DNA from: Panacagrimonas sp963975245
GTDB taxonomy: Bacteria > Pseudomonadota > Gammaproteobacteria > Nevskiales > Nevskiaceae
Reading direction: 5' to 3'
DNA: 64,000 nt
Assembly (NCBI GenBank): GCA_963975245.1
Contig: CAXBFJ010000001.1
Coordinates: forward strand, 496,001 to 560,000
Position numbers and translations under genes: made by a program. Each line of letters starts with the position of its first letter. Within the stretch, counting starts at the first letter, position 1. Below, in pieces: positions 33,551 through 42,851 of this stretch. The notes under the pieces were generated by a model. It was not told the origin of the DNA and made no database searches. It was given only the letters and a program-made list of their open reading frames with translations.

Positions 33551-34105
33551 ATGAACGAACAATCGCAGATGGATGCTGCATTCCTGGATGAGCTCAGGAC
33601 CTATCACGAAATCCAGAAGTGGCTGTACCACGAGGCACGGCTGCTGGACGAGGAACGCTTCGAGGAGTGGCTTGCGCTGCTCACGCCGGATATTCACTAC
33701 TGGCTACCGCTGCGCGAGAACCGCTTTCGCAAGGATCGTCGCCCGGCGCCGACCCCTGCCACCAGCGCTTCGGTCTACAACGAAGAGTTTGCCGATCTTG
33801 AACTGCGCATCAAGCGCTTCGACACGGGCTTGGTGTGGTCCGAAGATCCGGCGCCGCGCCTGTGCCGAACGATCAGCAACATTGAAGTGCTTGGCGAAGT
33901 GCCCGGCAATGACGCCGAATCCGGACTCAGCGTGCATTCGAATATTTCTGTCCTGCGCAGCCGTCGCCAGGACGAGGAAAACACCTTCAATGCCAAACGC
34001 CAGGATCTGTTTCGCAAGGTCGACGGCCGCTGGAAGTTGGCCCGGCGCCATATTCTGGCCACGCACCATGTTTTCCTCGATGAAAATGTCTGCCTATTTT
34101 TTTGA
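33551..34105 (+). CDS. Aromatic ring-hydroxylating dioxygenase, beta subunit
   Basis: A 184-aa small subunit with the NTF2-like fold: YHEIQKWLYHEARLLDEERFEEWLALLTPDIHYW near the start and the C-terminal GRWKLARRHILATHHVFLDENVCLFF. It assembles with the alpha subunit as an alpha3beta3 complex. It starts 24 nt after the alpha gene, with GGGGAT just upstream. Together they form the terminal oxygenase. Confidence 0.93.
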   Translation: MNEQSQMDAAFLDELRTYHEIQKWLYHEARLLDEERFEEWLALLTPDIHYWLPLRENRFRKDRRPAPTPATSASVYNEEFADLELRIKRFDTGLVWSEDPAPRLCRTISNIEVLGEVPGNDAESGLSVHSNISVLRSRRQDEENTFNAKRQDLFRKVDGRWKLARRHILATHHVFLDENVCLFF

Positions 34106-34134
34106 ATGCCGGCTGCGCGGCTTTCTTGTGGGTG

Positions 34135-35874
34135 CTATTCGTCGGGCCGTTGCGCCTTTCGCAAGCGTTCGAGTCGCACCGCCACCGTGCGCCGGGTGAG
34201 ACCAAGACGCCGCGCCGCGCCCGCGAGGTTGCCATCGGCAGCGCTGACGGCCGCTTCGAGAATTTCCTTCTCAATGGCGTCAAACCCCTTGCCGTTTTCA
34301 TCCACCGCGTCCAGCAGTTCGTGGGCGCAGCGCCGCAAAGCATCTTCGTTGGAAACGCGCAATGCACCGGAGTCATCAAGACCCAGCATCGTCGTCGAGA
34401 CATTCTCATCGCCTTGGAAAAGATGGCCGATGTCCAACGCCTCGTCGTCATTGGCCAGCAACACGGCGCGCTCGATGCGATGCTCAAGCTCGCGGATGTT
34501 TCCCGGCAGTGGATGGGCCAGCAAGGCGACGACGGCCTGCGACGTGAAGCCCGGCGTTCTGCGTCCGTGGGCCTTGCAGTAGCGCGTCCTGAAATGCTCC
34601 ATCAACAGGGGAATGTCGTCACGACGCTCGCGCAGCGGTGGAATTTGAATCGGGAAAGTCGCAATCCTGAAATACAGGTCTTCGCGAAACTCCTGGCGAC
34701 GGACGGCGTCTCGCAGATCGACATTGGCGGCGGCCATGACGCGCACATCCACCTTGCGGCCAGACACGTCGCCCACGCGTTCGATCTCGCCCTCCTGCAG
34801 TGCGCGCAGCAATTTCACCTGCGCTGCCTGGCTCAGGGTGGAGACCTCGTCGAGAAACAGCGTGCCACCCTGGGCGCGCTCGAAGCGCCCCGGGCGCGAG
34901 TTGTGCGCCCCGGTGAAGGCGCCTCGCATGACGCCGAACAACTCGGATTCGATGAGGTTTTCGGGCAAGGCACCGCAATTAACCGCAACGAAGGGGCCAT
35001 TTCTGCGCGGACTCATATCGTGGGCAAGTCGCGCGAACACCTCTTTGCCCACGCCGGTCTCGCCGTGAAACAGCAACGTGGCCTTGCTCGGCGCCGCTTT
35101 TTCCAGATAGTGCAGGGCCGTTCGAAAACCGGCGGAAATGCCGATCACGTCCGGCAGCGGGCCGGTATCGTGATTCGGTTGCGTAGTGAAGCGATTGATC
35201 TGCGGTGCAGGCCGAAAGAATCCATGCGCGGATTCCGTCGCGTCGGATTCGTCCAGTGGGCGGCCGATCAATCGGCAACGGGAACCGCCCATGCCCTTGC
35301 ATTCGCTCTCGTGATACACGCAGGGACGGCCGACGAAGGCACTGGTAAATCCGCTGGCGTATCCGGTGGCCATCCAGCAGGTCGGTTCCAGGCTGGGCCC
35401 GAAGCTTTCCAGGTGGGCGCTGGCCTCCATCGAATCGTGAACCAGAAAATCGCCGGCAAATTCTCCTGTGTCCGAGTTCATGCTCATGTCCACCACCTCG
35501 GCCCAGCCCAGCCCGTACAAGGCGTGCGCCTGCAGACCGACTGCAAAGGCATCAAAGGAACTCGCATTGGGCCGGACTTTTCGCACCGCTTCGGCGTCGC
35601 GCGTGCCCTCGGCATAGCCGATCAGCGAATACAGATTGCGCGCTGCAGCGAGTCCAATCTGGTCAATGATGCCCTTGCGCATGGCCGTGAAGGCGGTGGC
35701 GTTGAGCAGCACGCCACGATGATCGCGGACCCATATGCGTCCGTTCTCCGGCGAAAAATGCAGATGCCGGGTCAGGTCGCCGATATCGGGAAAAGCAGGG
35801 TGGGTTGCTGCATTGGGATCGTTGGGCATCTCGAAGGGGCCAGACAGGAAGCAGGTGCCAAGGCTCACAGACAT
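34135..35874 (-). CDS. Sigma-54-dependent aromatic-responsive activator (XylR/DmpR type)
   Basis: A 579-aa regulator with four parts. These are an N-terminal XylR_N sensory domain (~30-140), a V4R domain with ECKGMGGSRC (~191-200), an AAA+ sigma-54 activator domain with Walker A GETGVGKE (271-278), GAFTGA (318-323) and Walker B GGTLFLDE (336-343), and a C-terminal Fis-type HTH (NLAGAARRLGLTRRTVAVRLERL). It probably senses an aromatic effector and drives the sigma-54 promoter at 32084. It lies inside the catabolic cluster, reading against it. The start could be M1 or M16; neither has a good ribosome site. Confidence 0.92.
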   Translation of the reverse strand: MSVSLGTCFLSGPFEMPNDPNAATHPAFPDIGDLTRHLHFSPENGRIWVRDHRGVLLNATAFTAMRKGIIDQIGLAAARNLYSLIGYAEGTRDAEAVRKVRPNASSFDAFAVGLQAHALYGLGWAEVVDMSMNSDTGEFAGDFLVHDSMEASAHLESFGPSLEPTCWMATGYASGFTSAFVGRPCVYHESECKGMGGSRCRLIGRPLDESDATESAHGFFRPAPQINRFTTQPNHDTGPLPDVIGISAGFRTALHYLEKAAPSKATLLFHGETGVGKEVFARLAHDMSPRRNGPFVAVNCGALPENLIESELFGVMRGAFTGAHNSRPGRFERAQGGTLFLDEVSTLSQAAQVKLLRALQEGEIERVGDVSGRKVDVRVMAAANVDLRDAVRRQEFREDLYFRIATFPIQIPPLRERRDDIPLLMEHFRTRYCKAHGRRTPGFTSQAVVALLAHPLPGNIRELEHRIERAVLLANDDEALDIGHLFQGDENVSTTMLGLDDSGALRVSNEDALRRCAHELLDAVDENGKGFDAIEKEILEAAVSAADGNLAGAARRLGLTRRTVAVRLERLRKAQRPDE

Positions 35875-35900
35875 CAGTGGTCAAGTAAATCGGAGGCGTC

Positions 35901-36743
35901 ATGAATTCAGAGACAGGCAGTAACCCGGAGATTGGCAGCATGCTGCAAACCGGAGCCATCAAGACCAACCTGCATGACCGGGGGCAGGGGGATCCGGTGG
36001 TCCTGATCCACGGCTCGGGCCCCGGGGTGTCGGCCTGGGCCAACTGGCGGCTGGCCATTCCCGCCCTGTCGCGCAAGTTCCGCGTGATTGCGCCCGACAT
36101 CGTCGGTTTCGGCTTTACCGAGCGCCCCTCGGGCATTCGCTACAACCTGGATACCTGGGTCGCACATGCAATCTCGGTGCTGGATGCTCTCAAGCTGGAA
36201 CGTGTGCACCTGGTGGGCAATTCATTTGGCGGTGCCCTGTCGCTGGCACTGGCCATCCGTCATCCGGATCGTGTGCGGCGCCTGGTCCTGATGGGCGCTG
36301 CCGGCACCGCCTTCAAGCTGACGCCGGCTTTGGAGCAGGCGTGGGGTTATCAGCCGTCCGTCGGCAATATGCGCAAACTACTGGACAGTTTCGCTTATGA
36401 CCGCAGCCTGGTGACCGATGAACTGGCCGAACTGCGTTATCACGCAGCCTCACGGCCAGGCATCCAGGAAGCCTACGAGGCGATGTTTCCCGCGCCCCGG
36501 CAACGCTGGATCGATGCTCTGGCCGCCCCCGAGGATCAGGTCAGGCAATTGCCGCACGAGACCTTGATCCTGCATGGGCGCGATGACCGCGTATTGCCCT
36601 TGAGCAGTTCGCTCAAGCTGCTGGAACTGATCGACAAGGCGCAGCTGCACGTCTTCGGCCGCTGTGGCCACTGGACACAGATCGAGCACGCCGACCGATT
36701 CAATCACTTGGTCGAGCAGTTTCTGTGTGAAGCAACCCAATAA
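35901..36743 (+). CDS. Meta-cleavage product hydrolase (alpha/beta-hydrolase)
   Basis: A 280-aa alpha/beta-hydrolase of the carbon-carbon bond hydrolase group (BphD/XylF/CumD-like). The oxyanion loop is HGSGPGVSAWANW. The nucleophile is S108 in GNSFGG, the acid Asp is in HGRDDRVLP, and the His is in CGHWTQIEH. It would split the ring-fission product into a carboxylic acid and a dienoate. GGAGG seven bases upstream supports the ATG. It opens the second half of the pathway genes. Confidence 0.9.
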   Translation: MNSETGSNPEIGSMLQTGAIKTNLHDRGQGDPVVLIHGSGPGVSAWANWRLAIPALSRKFRVIAPDIVGFGFTERPSGIRYNLDTWVAHAISVLDALKLERVHLVGNSFGGALSLALAIRHPDRVRRLVLMGAAGTAFKLTPALEQAWGYQPSVGNMRKLLDSFAYDRSLVTDELAELRYHAASRPGIQEAYEAMFPAPRQRWIDALAAPEDQVRQLPHETLILHGRDDRVLPLSSSLKLLELIDKAQLHVFGRCGHWTQIEHADRFNHLVEQFLCEATQ

Positions 36744-36758
36744 TCAGGAGAAGTGTTC

Positions 36759-37562
36759 ATGAGGCTATCGGGACAGGTGGCATTGGTGACGGGAGGCGGC
36801 TCGGGCATAGGCCTGGCCGTGGTCGATCGTTTCATTGCCGAGGGCGCATCGGTGGGGGTGCTGGTCAACCAGCAGGCGCATGCCGATCTGCTGGTGCAGC
36901 GCCATGGCCATAAGGTTTGCGTCACCGTCGGCGATGTGCGCTTGGCCAAGGACAATCGTGCAGCCGTGGAAAGCACGGTCAGTGCCTTTGGCCGGCTTGA
37001 TACTTTCGTCGGCAATGCAGGCATCTGGGACTTCATGACCGGCCTGGAGCAGATGGAACTGGAGCGCATTCCGGATATCTTCAATGAGATCACCGGCGTC
37101 AATGTACTGGGCTACCTGATGGGCGCGCGCGCGGCCGTGGCCGAGCTTCGAAAATCACGGGGCAGCATGATCTTCACCGGTTCCACCTCCAGCTTTCTCA
37201 CGGGCGGTGGCGGACCGGTTTACGTCGCCTCGAAGCACGCCATCGTCGGACTGGTCAAACAATTGGCGCATGAACTGGCGCCCGACGTGCGCGTCAACGC
37301 CGTCGCTCCCGGTGGCACGCTGACGCCCCTGAGCGGAGGCAGCGCCTCGGGCCATGCCGATGCAAAGCTCAGTGATCTGCCAGGGCTGGACGGATTTCTG
37401 GCCGGCATCACGCCGCTGGGCTTTACCTCCAAGCCCGAACAGCATGCAGATCTCTACGTCACTTTGGCGGCCAAAAAAGAATCGGCCTATGTGACCGGCA
37501 GCATCTGGTCCAGCGATGGCGGTATCGGCGTGGGCATGAGGCCGCCCGCGATGGCGTCTTGA
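36759..37562 (+). CDS. cis-Dihydrodiol dehydrogenase (SDR)
   Basis: A 267-aa short-chain dehydrogenase. NAD-binding TGGGSGIG follows VALV, NAG lies in GNAGIW, and the catalytic YxxxK is YVASK with the Ser in TGSTSSF. Closest in style to BphB/BenD-like cis-dihydrodiol dehydrogenases (NEITGVNVLGYLMGARAAVAEL). It rearomatises the dihydrodiol to a catechol. ATG 36759 has AGGAG eight bases upstream. Its TGA overlaps the ferredoxin start. Confidence 0.9.
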   Translation: MRLSGQVALVTGGGSGIGLAVVDRFIAEGASVGVLVNQQAHADLLVQRHGHKVCVTVGDVRLAKDNRAAVESTVSAFGRLDTFVGNAGIWDFMTGLEQMELERIPDIFNEITGVNVLGYLMGARAAVAELRKSRGSMIFTGSTSSFLTGGGGPVYVASKHAIVGLVKQLAHELAPDVRVNAVAPGGTLTPLSGGSASGHADAKLSDLPGLDGFLAGITPLGFTSKPEQHADLYVTLAAKKESAYVTGSIWSSDGGIGVGMRPPAMAS

Positions 37563-37879
37563 TGGCGCGGATTCGAGTGTGTCTGGCAGCGGAGGTGCAA
37601 GAAGGGCAGCCCAGGCGCGTGGAGCTTGATGGCCTGCCGCCACTGGCCGTTTTCTGCGCCGAAGGTCGCTACCTGGTGACCACAGATAAATGCACGCACG
37701 GCCTGGGTGTGTTGAGCGAAGGCTTTCAGGAGGGCACCCGGATCGAATGTCCGCTGCACGGTGGCGTGTTTGATCTGTGCACCGGCGAGGCGCTCGAGTT
37801 TCCGTGTCGCTTGCCGGTCAAGACCTGGCCTGTGCACGTCGAGGACGGGTGGATTTGTGTTGCAGCAGATTCTGCATGA
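37562..37879 (+). CDS. Rieske-type ferredoxin of the dioxygenase system
   Basis: A 105-aa Rieske ferredoxin. Its ligands are in CTHGLGVLSEG and CPLHGGVFDL, giving C-x-H and C-x2-H. It carries electrons to the terminal oxygenase. Start ATG overlaps the stop of the dehydrogenase (TGATG), so translation is coupled. A matching ferredoxin reductase is not in the window. Confidence 0.92.
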   Translation: MARIRVCLAAEVQEGQPRRVELDGLPPLAVFCAEGRYLVTTDKCTHGLGVLSEGFQEGTRIECPLHGGVFDLCTGEALEFPCRLPVKTWPVHVEDGWICVAADSA

Positions 37880-37964
37880 CCGATTGGAACGCGTCGGCAC
37901 GCACTTGGATGGGCGCAGCCATCCGCCATTACACAATGCGGCAATTTGCCGCACCGGGGGCGAC

Positions 37965-38855
37965 ATGATTGGAGTCAGTGAGTTGGGTTATGTGGGTCTT
38001 GAGGTGACAGACCCCAAGGCCTGGAAGGATTACGCAGCGCAGTGTCTGGGCATGGAGGTGCTGGACGAGGGCGAGAGCGATCGTTTCTACCTGCGCATGG
38101 ATTACTGGCATCACCGACTGGTCGTGCACACCGGAAAAAGCGACGACATGGCTTACATGGGATGGCGCGTGCCGGATGCTGAGGCCCTGGACAAAGCCCG
38201 ACGCATTCTGGAAAAGGCTCAGATCCCGTGCCGTGTGGGTTCCAGCGACGAGTGCGCGGAGCGACGGGTGCTGGGGCTGCTCAAGCTGGAAGATCCTTCC
38301 GGCATTCCAACGGAAATCTTTTACGCGCCGCAAGTTGACCAGCATCTTCCGCTGCATCCGGGGCGACGCATGCATGGCAAGTTTGTTACCGGAGCGCAGG
38401 GACTCGGCCACATTTTGGTGCAGTCGAAAGACGTGACCGCATCATTCGAGTTTTATCGACTGCTCGGCCTCAAGGGTGCCGTCGAATACCAACTGCAAAC
38501 GCCAGTGGGCATCGCCAAACCGGTCTTCATGCACTGCAATGATCGACAACACTCCATTGCCTTCGGCGTGCCCAGCGACAAGAAGCTGAATCACATGATG
38601 ATCGAATACACCGAGCTCGACGACCTCGGCCAAGCTCACGACATCGTGCGCAAGCGCGATATTCCGGTGGCGCTGCAGCTAGGCAAACACTCCAACGATA
38701 TGGCCCTGACGTTTTATTCTGCAACGCCTTCCGGTTGGCTGATGGAACTGGGCTGGGGCGCAGTCAAATCAAGCGACAACCAGCAATATCACCTTGTGGA
38801 TGTCTTCGGCCACGGGCCAGAAGCCACCGGCATGGGGCTCGACGTGCAGCTGTAG
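37965..38855 (+). CDS. Type I extradiol (catechol 2,3-type) dioxygenase
   Basis: A 296-aa two-domain vicinal-oxygen-chelate enzyme, BphC-like in length. Iron ligands are H149 (GLGHIL), H210 (LNHMMIEY) and E261 (WLMELGWG), with conserved Y251. It opens the catechol ring next to the diol (meta-cleavage). ATG 37965 is taken because the long open frame before it overlaps the ferredoxin gene and is not protein-like. GGGGGC lies just upstream. The product would feed the hydrolase at 35901. Confidence 0.93.
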   Translation: MIGVSELGYVGLEVTDPKAWKDYAAQCLGMEVLDEGESDRFYLRMDYWHHRLVVHTGKSDDMAYMGWRVPDAEALDKARRILEKAQIPCRVGSSDECAERRVLGLLKLEDPSGIPTEIFYAPQVDQHLPLHPGRRMHGKFVTGAQGLGHILVQSKDVTASFEFYRLLGLKGAVEYQLQTPVGIAKPVFMHCNDRQHSIAFGVPSDKKLNHMMIEYTELDDLGQAHDIVRKRDIPVALQLGKHSNDMALTFYSATPSGWLMELGWGAVKSSDNQQYHLVDVFGHGPEATGMGLDVQL

Positions 38856-38973
38856 TGGGGGATTACGCCTGAAGGCTGAACTTTTTCAGCAGACCGGGTT
38901 TAAGCCGTTACGTTGAAGCTGGGTGGTTGCCATACACCCACGTCAACCCAGACGTTGCTGGGCCCGGCCTTCC

Positions 38974-39035
38974 AAGTTATTGACGGGATTGGTCGGGGCG
39001 ACAGGATTTGAACCTGCGACCTCCTGCTCCCGAAG
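38974..39035. repeat. attL copy of the 62-bp repeat
   Basis: Identical to 42746-42807. Contains only the 3' part of the tRNA (38990-39035), so it does not encode a working tRNA. The following bases (AATGCTGC) break the anticodon stem. Confidence 0.9.
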
Positions 39036-39243
39036 AATGCTGCACGCTATATAAATCCTGTAAATTCAATGCCCTGCAGCCTCGCGAATCAGCTTGAAGG
39101 CACGTTATGCAGCGTGATTTCAGCTTCCAAAGTTACGAAATGGGTACGTGTATATGGAAAATATAACGTTAAGACAATTGCAAACATGGAACTTTTAACG
39201 CTAAACTTGGTCTGAAGTTGGTGCCGGCATACACGGAGGTCAG

Positions 39244-39822
39244 ATGACAAAGGATTACTCACTTGAGGCCTTGGGGAAATTTCTCGATTACACAGCAGAG
39301 AAGGGGCTGATGAAGCGAGAGACCGCAAATGGCCGGAAAACAGCGTCGAACGCTATTTTGGGTGTGCTGGGTGACGAGGAGCTCCAGGACCTTAGGACGG
39401 TAAACGTCGGAGATGTCGCAAGCAGATTTGCCAATCTGAGTGGCAGCAAGTACTCGCCAGCGAGCCTTCAGGTATACAAGTCCCGGCTGGAGACCGCTCT
39501 CAAAGAGTTTTTCAGCTATACGGACAATCCAATTGGCTACAAGCCGAGTGTCTCTTCGCGTTCGTCATCGAAGGCCTCAGGAGATGGGAAGACCCCCGGA
39601 AGCGGGAAAAAAACTGGGTCGTCGCGCCAGAAGAGGGAGGTGGTCAATAGGCCGCAATTCGGCGCTCATGAAGGCCACGACGATGCTGGTAGAGAGATCA
39701 TATTCCCAATACCAATAAGATCCGATCTAGTGGTCAGGATCGTCAACCTGCCGTCAGACCTGACTTCGACTGAGGCTGAGCGCATTGCCGCGGTCGTAAA
39801 AGCACTGGCGGTCGGAAAATAA
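39244..39822 (+). CDS. Element gene 1: hypothetical protein
   Basis: A 192-aa protein. The first 100 residues are helical and look like a DNA-recombinase core-binding fold (YSPASLQVYKSRLETALKEFFSY). A Ser/Gly/Lys-rich linker (~105-130) follows, then a small C-terminal domain (IPIRSDLVVRIVNLPSDLTSTEAERIAAVVKALA). No family is certain; a DNA-binding regulator is one option. GGAGG precedes the ATG. A hairpin lies directly after the stop. Confidence 0.65.
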   Translation: MTKDYSLEALGKFLDYTAEKGLMKRETANGRKTASNAILGVLGDEELQDLRTVNVGDVASRFANLSGSKYSPASLQVYKSRLETALKEFFSYTDNPIGYKPSVSSRSSSKASGDGKTPGSGKKTGSSRQKREVVNRPQFGAHEGHDDAGREIIFPIPIRSDLVVRIVNLPSDLTSTEAERIAAVVKALAVGK

Positions 39823-39824
39823 AA

Positions 39825-39850
39825 AAGGACCGCATTGGCGTGCGGTCCTT
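39825..39850. terminator. Bidirectional hairpin terminator
   Basis: A perfect 10-bp stem, AAGGACCGCA with TGCGGTCCTT, and a 6-nt loop, directly after the stop of the first element gene. The A-run before it gives a T-run on the minus strand, so termination may be stronger for leftward transcripts. Confidence 0.7.
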
Positions 39851-39968
39851 GCTGCACAGGGGAATGGGGGAGCCCATTCCGTCTGCTACTTGCGTTCGTA
39901 GGCTAGTGGATTCCCCTTTTGTAATCAACTTCAAGGTTTTGCTCTCCCGCCCTTGGAAGGAGGTATGT

Positions 39969-40109
39969 ATGCAAAAGAGGAAAAATGCCCCTCCGGGCTA
40001 TCGCTGGATTTGTTGCCGATTTCGGCGTGTGCGCAATAGTACAAGGGTGTTAGACGCCCATGACTATGGGTATGAGGCATGGTGCTTCTTGGTGAGAGCT
40101 AAGGGCTAG
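39969..40109 (+). CDS. Element gene 2: 46-aa basic protein
   Basis: Starts MQKRKNAPPGYRWICC, ends HDYGYEAWCFLVRAKG. AAGGAGG at about 39957-39963 gives an ideal ribosome site for the ATG at 39969. Proteins with the pattern PPGYRW...ARDYGxxAWxFxV occur in phage-related and satellite elements, so it is likely a genuine small conserved gene. Function unknown. Confidence 0.65.
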   Translation: MQKRKNAPPGYRWICCRFRRVRNSTRVLDAHDYGYEAWCFLVRAKG

Positions 40110-40123
40110 TAAGGCTTCAGGCT

Positions 40124-40232
40124 TTGTCCACAAAATCCACAACCCGAAGCCCGCGCGGAGGTGGAGGCTTTCTCCACCGGAACCGCCGCGCGGGTCGCGT
40201 CGAAGAGGCGAGGCTGTGGAGTTTGTGGGCAA
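40124..40232. repeat. Large cruciform, candidate replication origin
   Basis: Three nested inverted repeats. The outer arms 40124-40143 and 40213-40232 match with few mismatches. The middle arms CCCGCGCGG (40150-40158) and CCGCGCGGG (40186-40194) are perfect. The inner GGTGGAG (40060+100) and CTCCACC form a 7-bp stem (40160-40166 with 40172-40178). It lies between the small gene and the Rep gene, where an origin would be expected. Confidence 0.5.
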
Positions 40233-40479
40233 CAGCTTGACGACGTAAAAATTGCGAGATAGATTTTGGCCGCGTGGGTAGTACAGCTGGGCCCACATCC
40301 GCAGCGGACGCGAGCCGCCAAATCGAGCCAGCAAAACGTAGGCGCAGGGACCACAAGGCGGACCCTCAGAACGCGCCAGAAAAGACAGAACCGCCAATAC
40401 CGAAATGAACCCTTTACGCAATCAAGCGTAGGAGTCGCGGCTATTTGGCGTGGCTCCAACGCATCTCATGGAGTCACCA

Positions 40480-41486
40480 ATGTCTAATTCGCATTCTCGT
40501 GGCGATGATGAATCGCTTGTTGTCACCAGCTCTGGCCCTGTGTCTTCCGGGTACAACCTGGAAGACACAGAGCCCCGCCTAGTAATACGGGGCGAAACTC
40601 ACGACACCGATGAAACCGCATCGCCAAAGCTGGCGCACGTGGATTGGCTGTCTTTCACGGTCAATCCTCCGCCGACAGTTCAGCCACTGCGCTGGATGGC
40701 CGAAGTCCTGGAACGATACTTCCGCATTTCCCCAGAGGTCTGGGAATCTACCAAAGGCGGATGGCAGGGCTATGCCGCGCGAGTCAACCTTGCTGAGCGC
40801 GGACTACTCGCCTACGGGGGGAAAGGCAGAAGGGGACCATGCATGTATCTCTCAATGCCAAGGGCTGTGCGCCTATCGCTGAGTGGGAACAAATACGAAC
40901 TTGGGGAGACCGGCATGGGGCGCGACTTACTCGCCTGGACCTGGCGCACGACGACTTCGACGGAGAAACCATTTCCGTCGACAAGGCGATTGAGTGGTAC
41001 CAGAACTCACGTTTTGCGCTCAATGGCAGGCCTGCGGGTGCTCGTCATATCGATGACCTTGGGTCTGGACAAGGCCGGACCCTGTACGTCGGCAAGCGCC
41101 AGAACGGCAAGCTTTGTCGCGTTTATGAGAAGGGCAAAGAACTCGGCGATCCTTCGTCGCTCTGGTGCCGCGTAGAGGTCGAGCTGCACAACAAGAATCG
41201 CGTCATTCCATGGGACGCAGTTGTTCGACCTGGCGTGTACTTGGCCGGGGCCTATCCCTGTCTGGTCTTCCTCAGTCTTGAGCAGTCAAAGATCAAGACA
41301 GTGCAGCGCATATTTGAGATGACCTACGCCGAAATGTGTGAATGGGTCCGTACCTCGGCGGGCAGGGCGCTCAATGTCATGCGGGAAGTGGAGGATGGCG
41401 GTGCAGAGGCTGTTCTTGACCGTGTGTCCCGCGACGGACGGCCCAAGCGGCTGCGTGGGGTGTCAACCGATCACCTGGACGGCTAA
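40480..41486 (+). pseudogene. Frameshifted RstA-like replication initiation protein
   Basis: Two frames combine into one Rep_trans-type protein. The first (from ATG 40480, with GGAG upstream) reads LSFTVNPP... to GGKGRRG. The second continues as MHVSLNAKGCAPIAEWEQIRTWGDRHGARLTRLDLAHDDF and ends at 41486. The break is at the G-run 40832-40835; one extra G would join them as GRRGTMHVSLNAKGC. It is similar to filamentous-phage RstA/gpII-like rolling-circle initiators. It may be a real mutation, a programmed shift, or a sequencing error in a homopolymer. Confidence 0.75.
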
Positions 41487-41836
41487 TGAGCACACTGGAC
41501 TTGCAACGCGCTGCGGCCCTCCTGCAGCTGCATCCCGTGACCTTGGCGCAGCGTTGCCGACGCGGATTGATTCCCGGGGCAAAGCTTGGCCGAAGCTGGG
41601 TATTCATCGAAGCTGACCTGTTGGCCCTGATTCGGGCAAACTATTCGGCGCGAGCGTTGCAGGGTGCACACATGGAGAATTCCAAATGTCACTCTACAAA
41701 CGAAAGGACTCACCGTCCTGGTGGGTCAAGCTGTCGGTCAGCGGTCGAACAGTGCAGAAAAGCACTGGGACTTCCAATCGTCGAAAGGCCAAGGAAGTCC
41801 ACGATCGGTGGGCCGTTCAGCTGTGGGAAGAAGTAA
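41486..41836 (+). CDS. Excisionase-like helix-turn-helix protein
   Basis: The first ~60 residues are a MerR/AlpA-type winged helix (LQRAAALLQLHPVTLAQRCRRGLIPGAKLGRSWVFIEADLLALI). The ATG overlaps the Rep stop (TAATG). The frame stays open to 116 aa and overlaps the integrase start by 150 nt; the tail beyond residue ~65 has low-quality composition. It would regulate excision or integrase expression. Confidence 0.7.
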   Translation: MSTLDLQRAAALLQLHPVTLAQRCRRGLIPGAKLGRSWVFIEADLLALIRANYSARALQGAHMENSKCHSTNERTHRPGGSSCRSAVEQCRKALGLPIVERPRKSTIGGPFSCGKK

Positions 41837-42745
41837 AGCTAGGTGTCAAACCTCGTCATTTGTGGGACGAAGCGGTAGTCAGATGGTTGGAGGAGAGCAC
41901 GCACCGGAAAACCCTTAAGAACGATCTATATCACCTTCGCTGGCTGCAGCCGCATCTGGAAGGCATGGATCTAGGTCATATCAATCGAGACACAATCGAA
42001 GATTTGATTCGAGCAGGACTGGCCGGATCGGTTACGAATGCGACGGTTAATAGGAGAATTCAGCTCGTGCGAGTCATCCTCCGAAAGGCTCATTTCGATT
42101 GGGAATGGATTGATCGCGTCCCAAAGATGCGAATTCTTAAGGAGCCCAAAGGGCGTGTTCGATTCTTGGAGCCGAGCGAGGCCAAGAGGCTTCTCGCAGA
42201 GCTTCCAGCGCATCTGCGAGCCATGGCTGCGTTCTCGCTCTGCACGGGGTTACGCCAAGCCAATGTGAAGAATCTGAAGTGGTCAAAGGTGGACTTAGAA
42301 CGACGATTTGCGTGGATTGACGCGGAGCAGGCCAAAGGCGAGAAGGCGATTCCCGTTCCGCTCACTAATGGCGCACTTGCAGTCTTGAACAGTCAGTTGG
42401 GGAATCATCCTGAATTTGTTTTCGTGTACCAAGGCCGTCCGGTCACTCAAGTCGCAACAAAGGCTTGGCGCGCAGCGGTGGCGCGAGCAGGAATTGAGGA
42501 TTTTCGTTGGCATGATCTCAGACACACCTGGGCAAGTTGGCACGTTCAGAACGGCACGCCGCTAAATGCTCTGCAAGATTTGGGCGCGTGGGAAGACGGC
42601 GACATGGTGAAGCGTTACGCCCACCTATCCGCCAATCATCTTGCGAGCTATGCAGACCGGATGGCGGAGAAGGTGCCGGTTACGTTGGAGTCGGGTGGCT
42701 ACGATTTAGCTACGTCAAACCGGACGCCGCTAGGAATGGTCGTCT

Positions 42746-42747
<2 letters not shown>
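41686..42747 (+). CDS. Tyrosine-recombinase integrase of the element
   Basis: A 353-aa phage-type integrase. The catalytic Arg is in STGLRQANV-like TGLRQANVKNL, then HDLRHTW gives His and Arg, and the Tyr lies in MVKRYAHLS; the second His position is occupied by Trp (GAWEDGD), seen in a subset of integrases. An N-terminal Arm-type domain is present (YKRKDSPSWWVKLSVSG). The stop lies inside the right repeat, beside the tRNA it targets. Confidence 0.93.
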
Positions 42748-42838
<91 letters not shown>

Positions 42839-42851
42839 ATCTTTGGATGCT

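Noticed and set aside
35780..35900. Sigma-54 promoter for the hydrolase gene
   Set aside because: Several GG...GC pairs occur but none has the exact 10-nt separation with flanking consensus.
38990..39035. Second tRNA-Pro gene
   Set aside because: Only the 3' part is present; it is the attL duplicate, not a gene.
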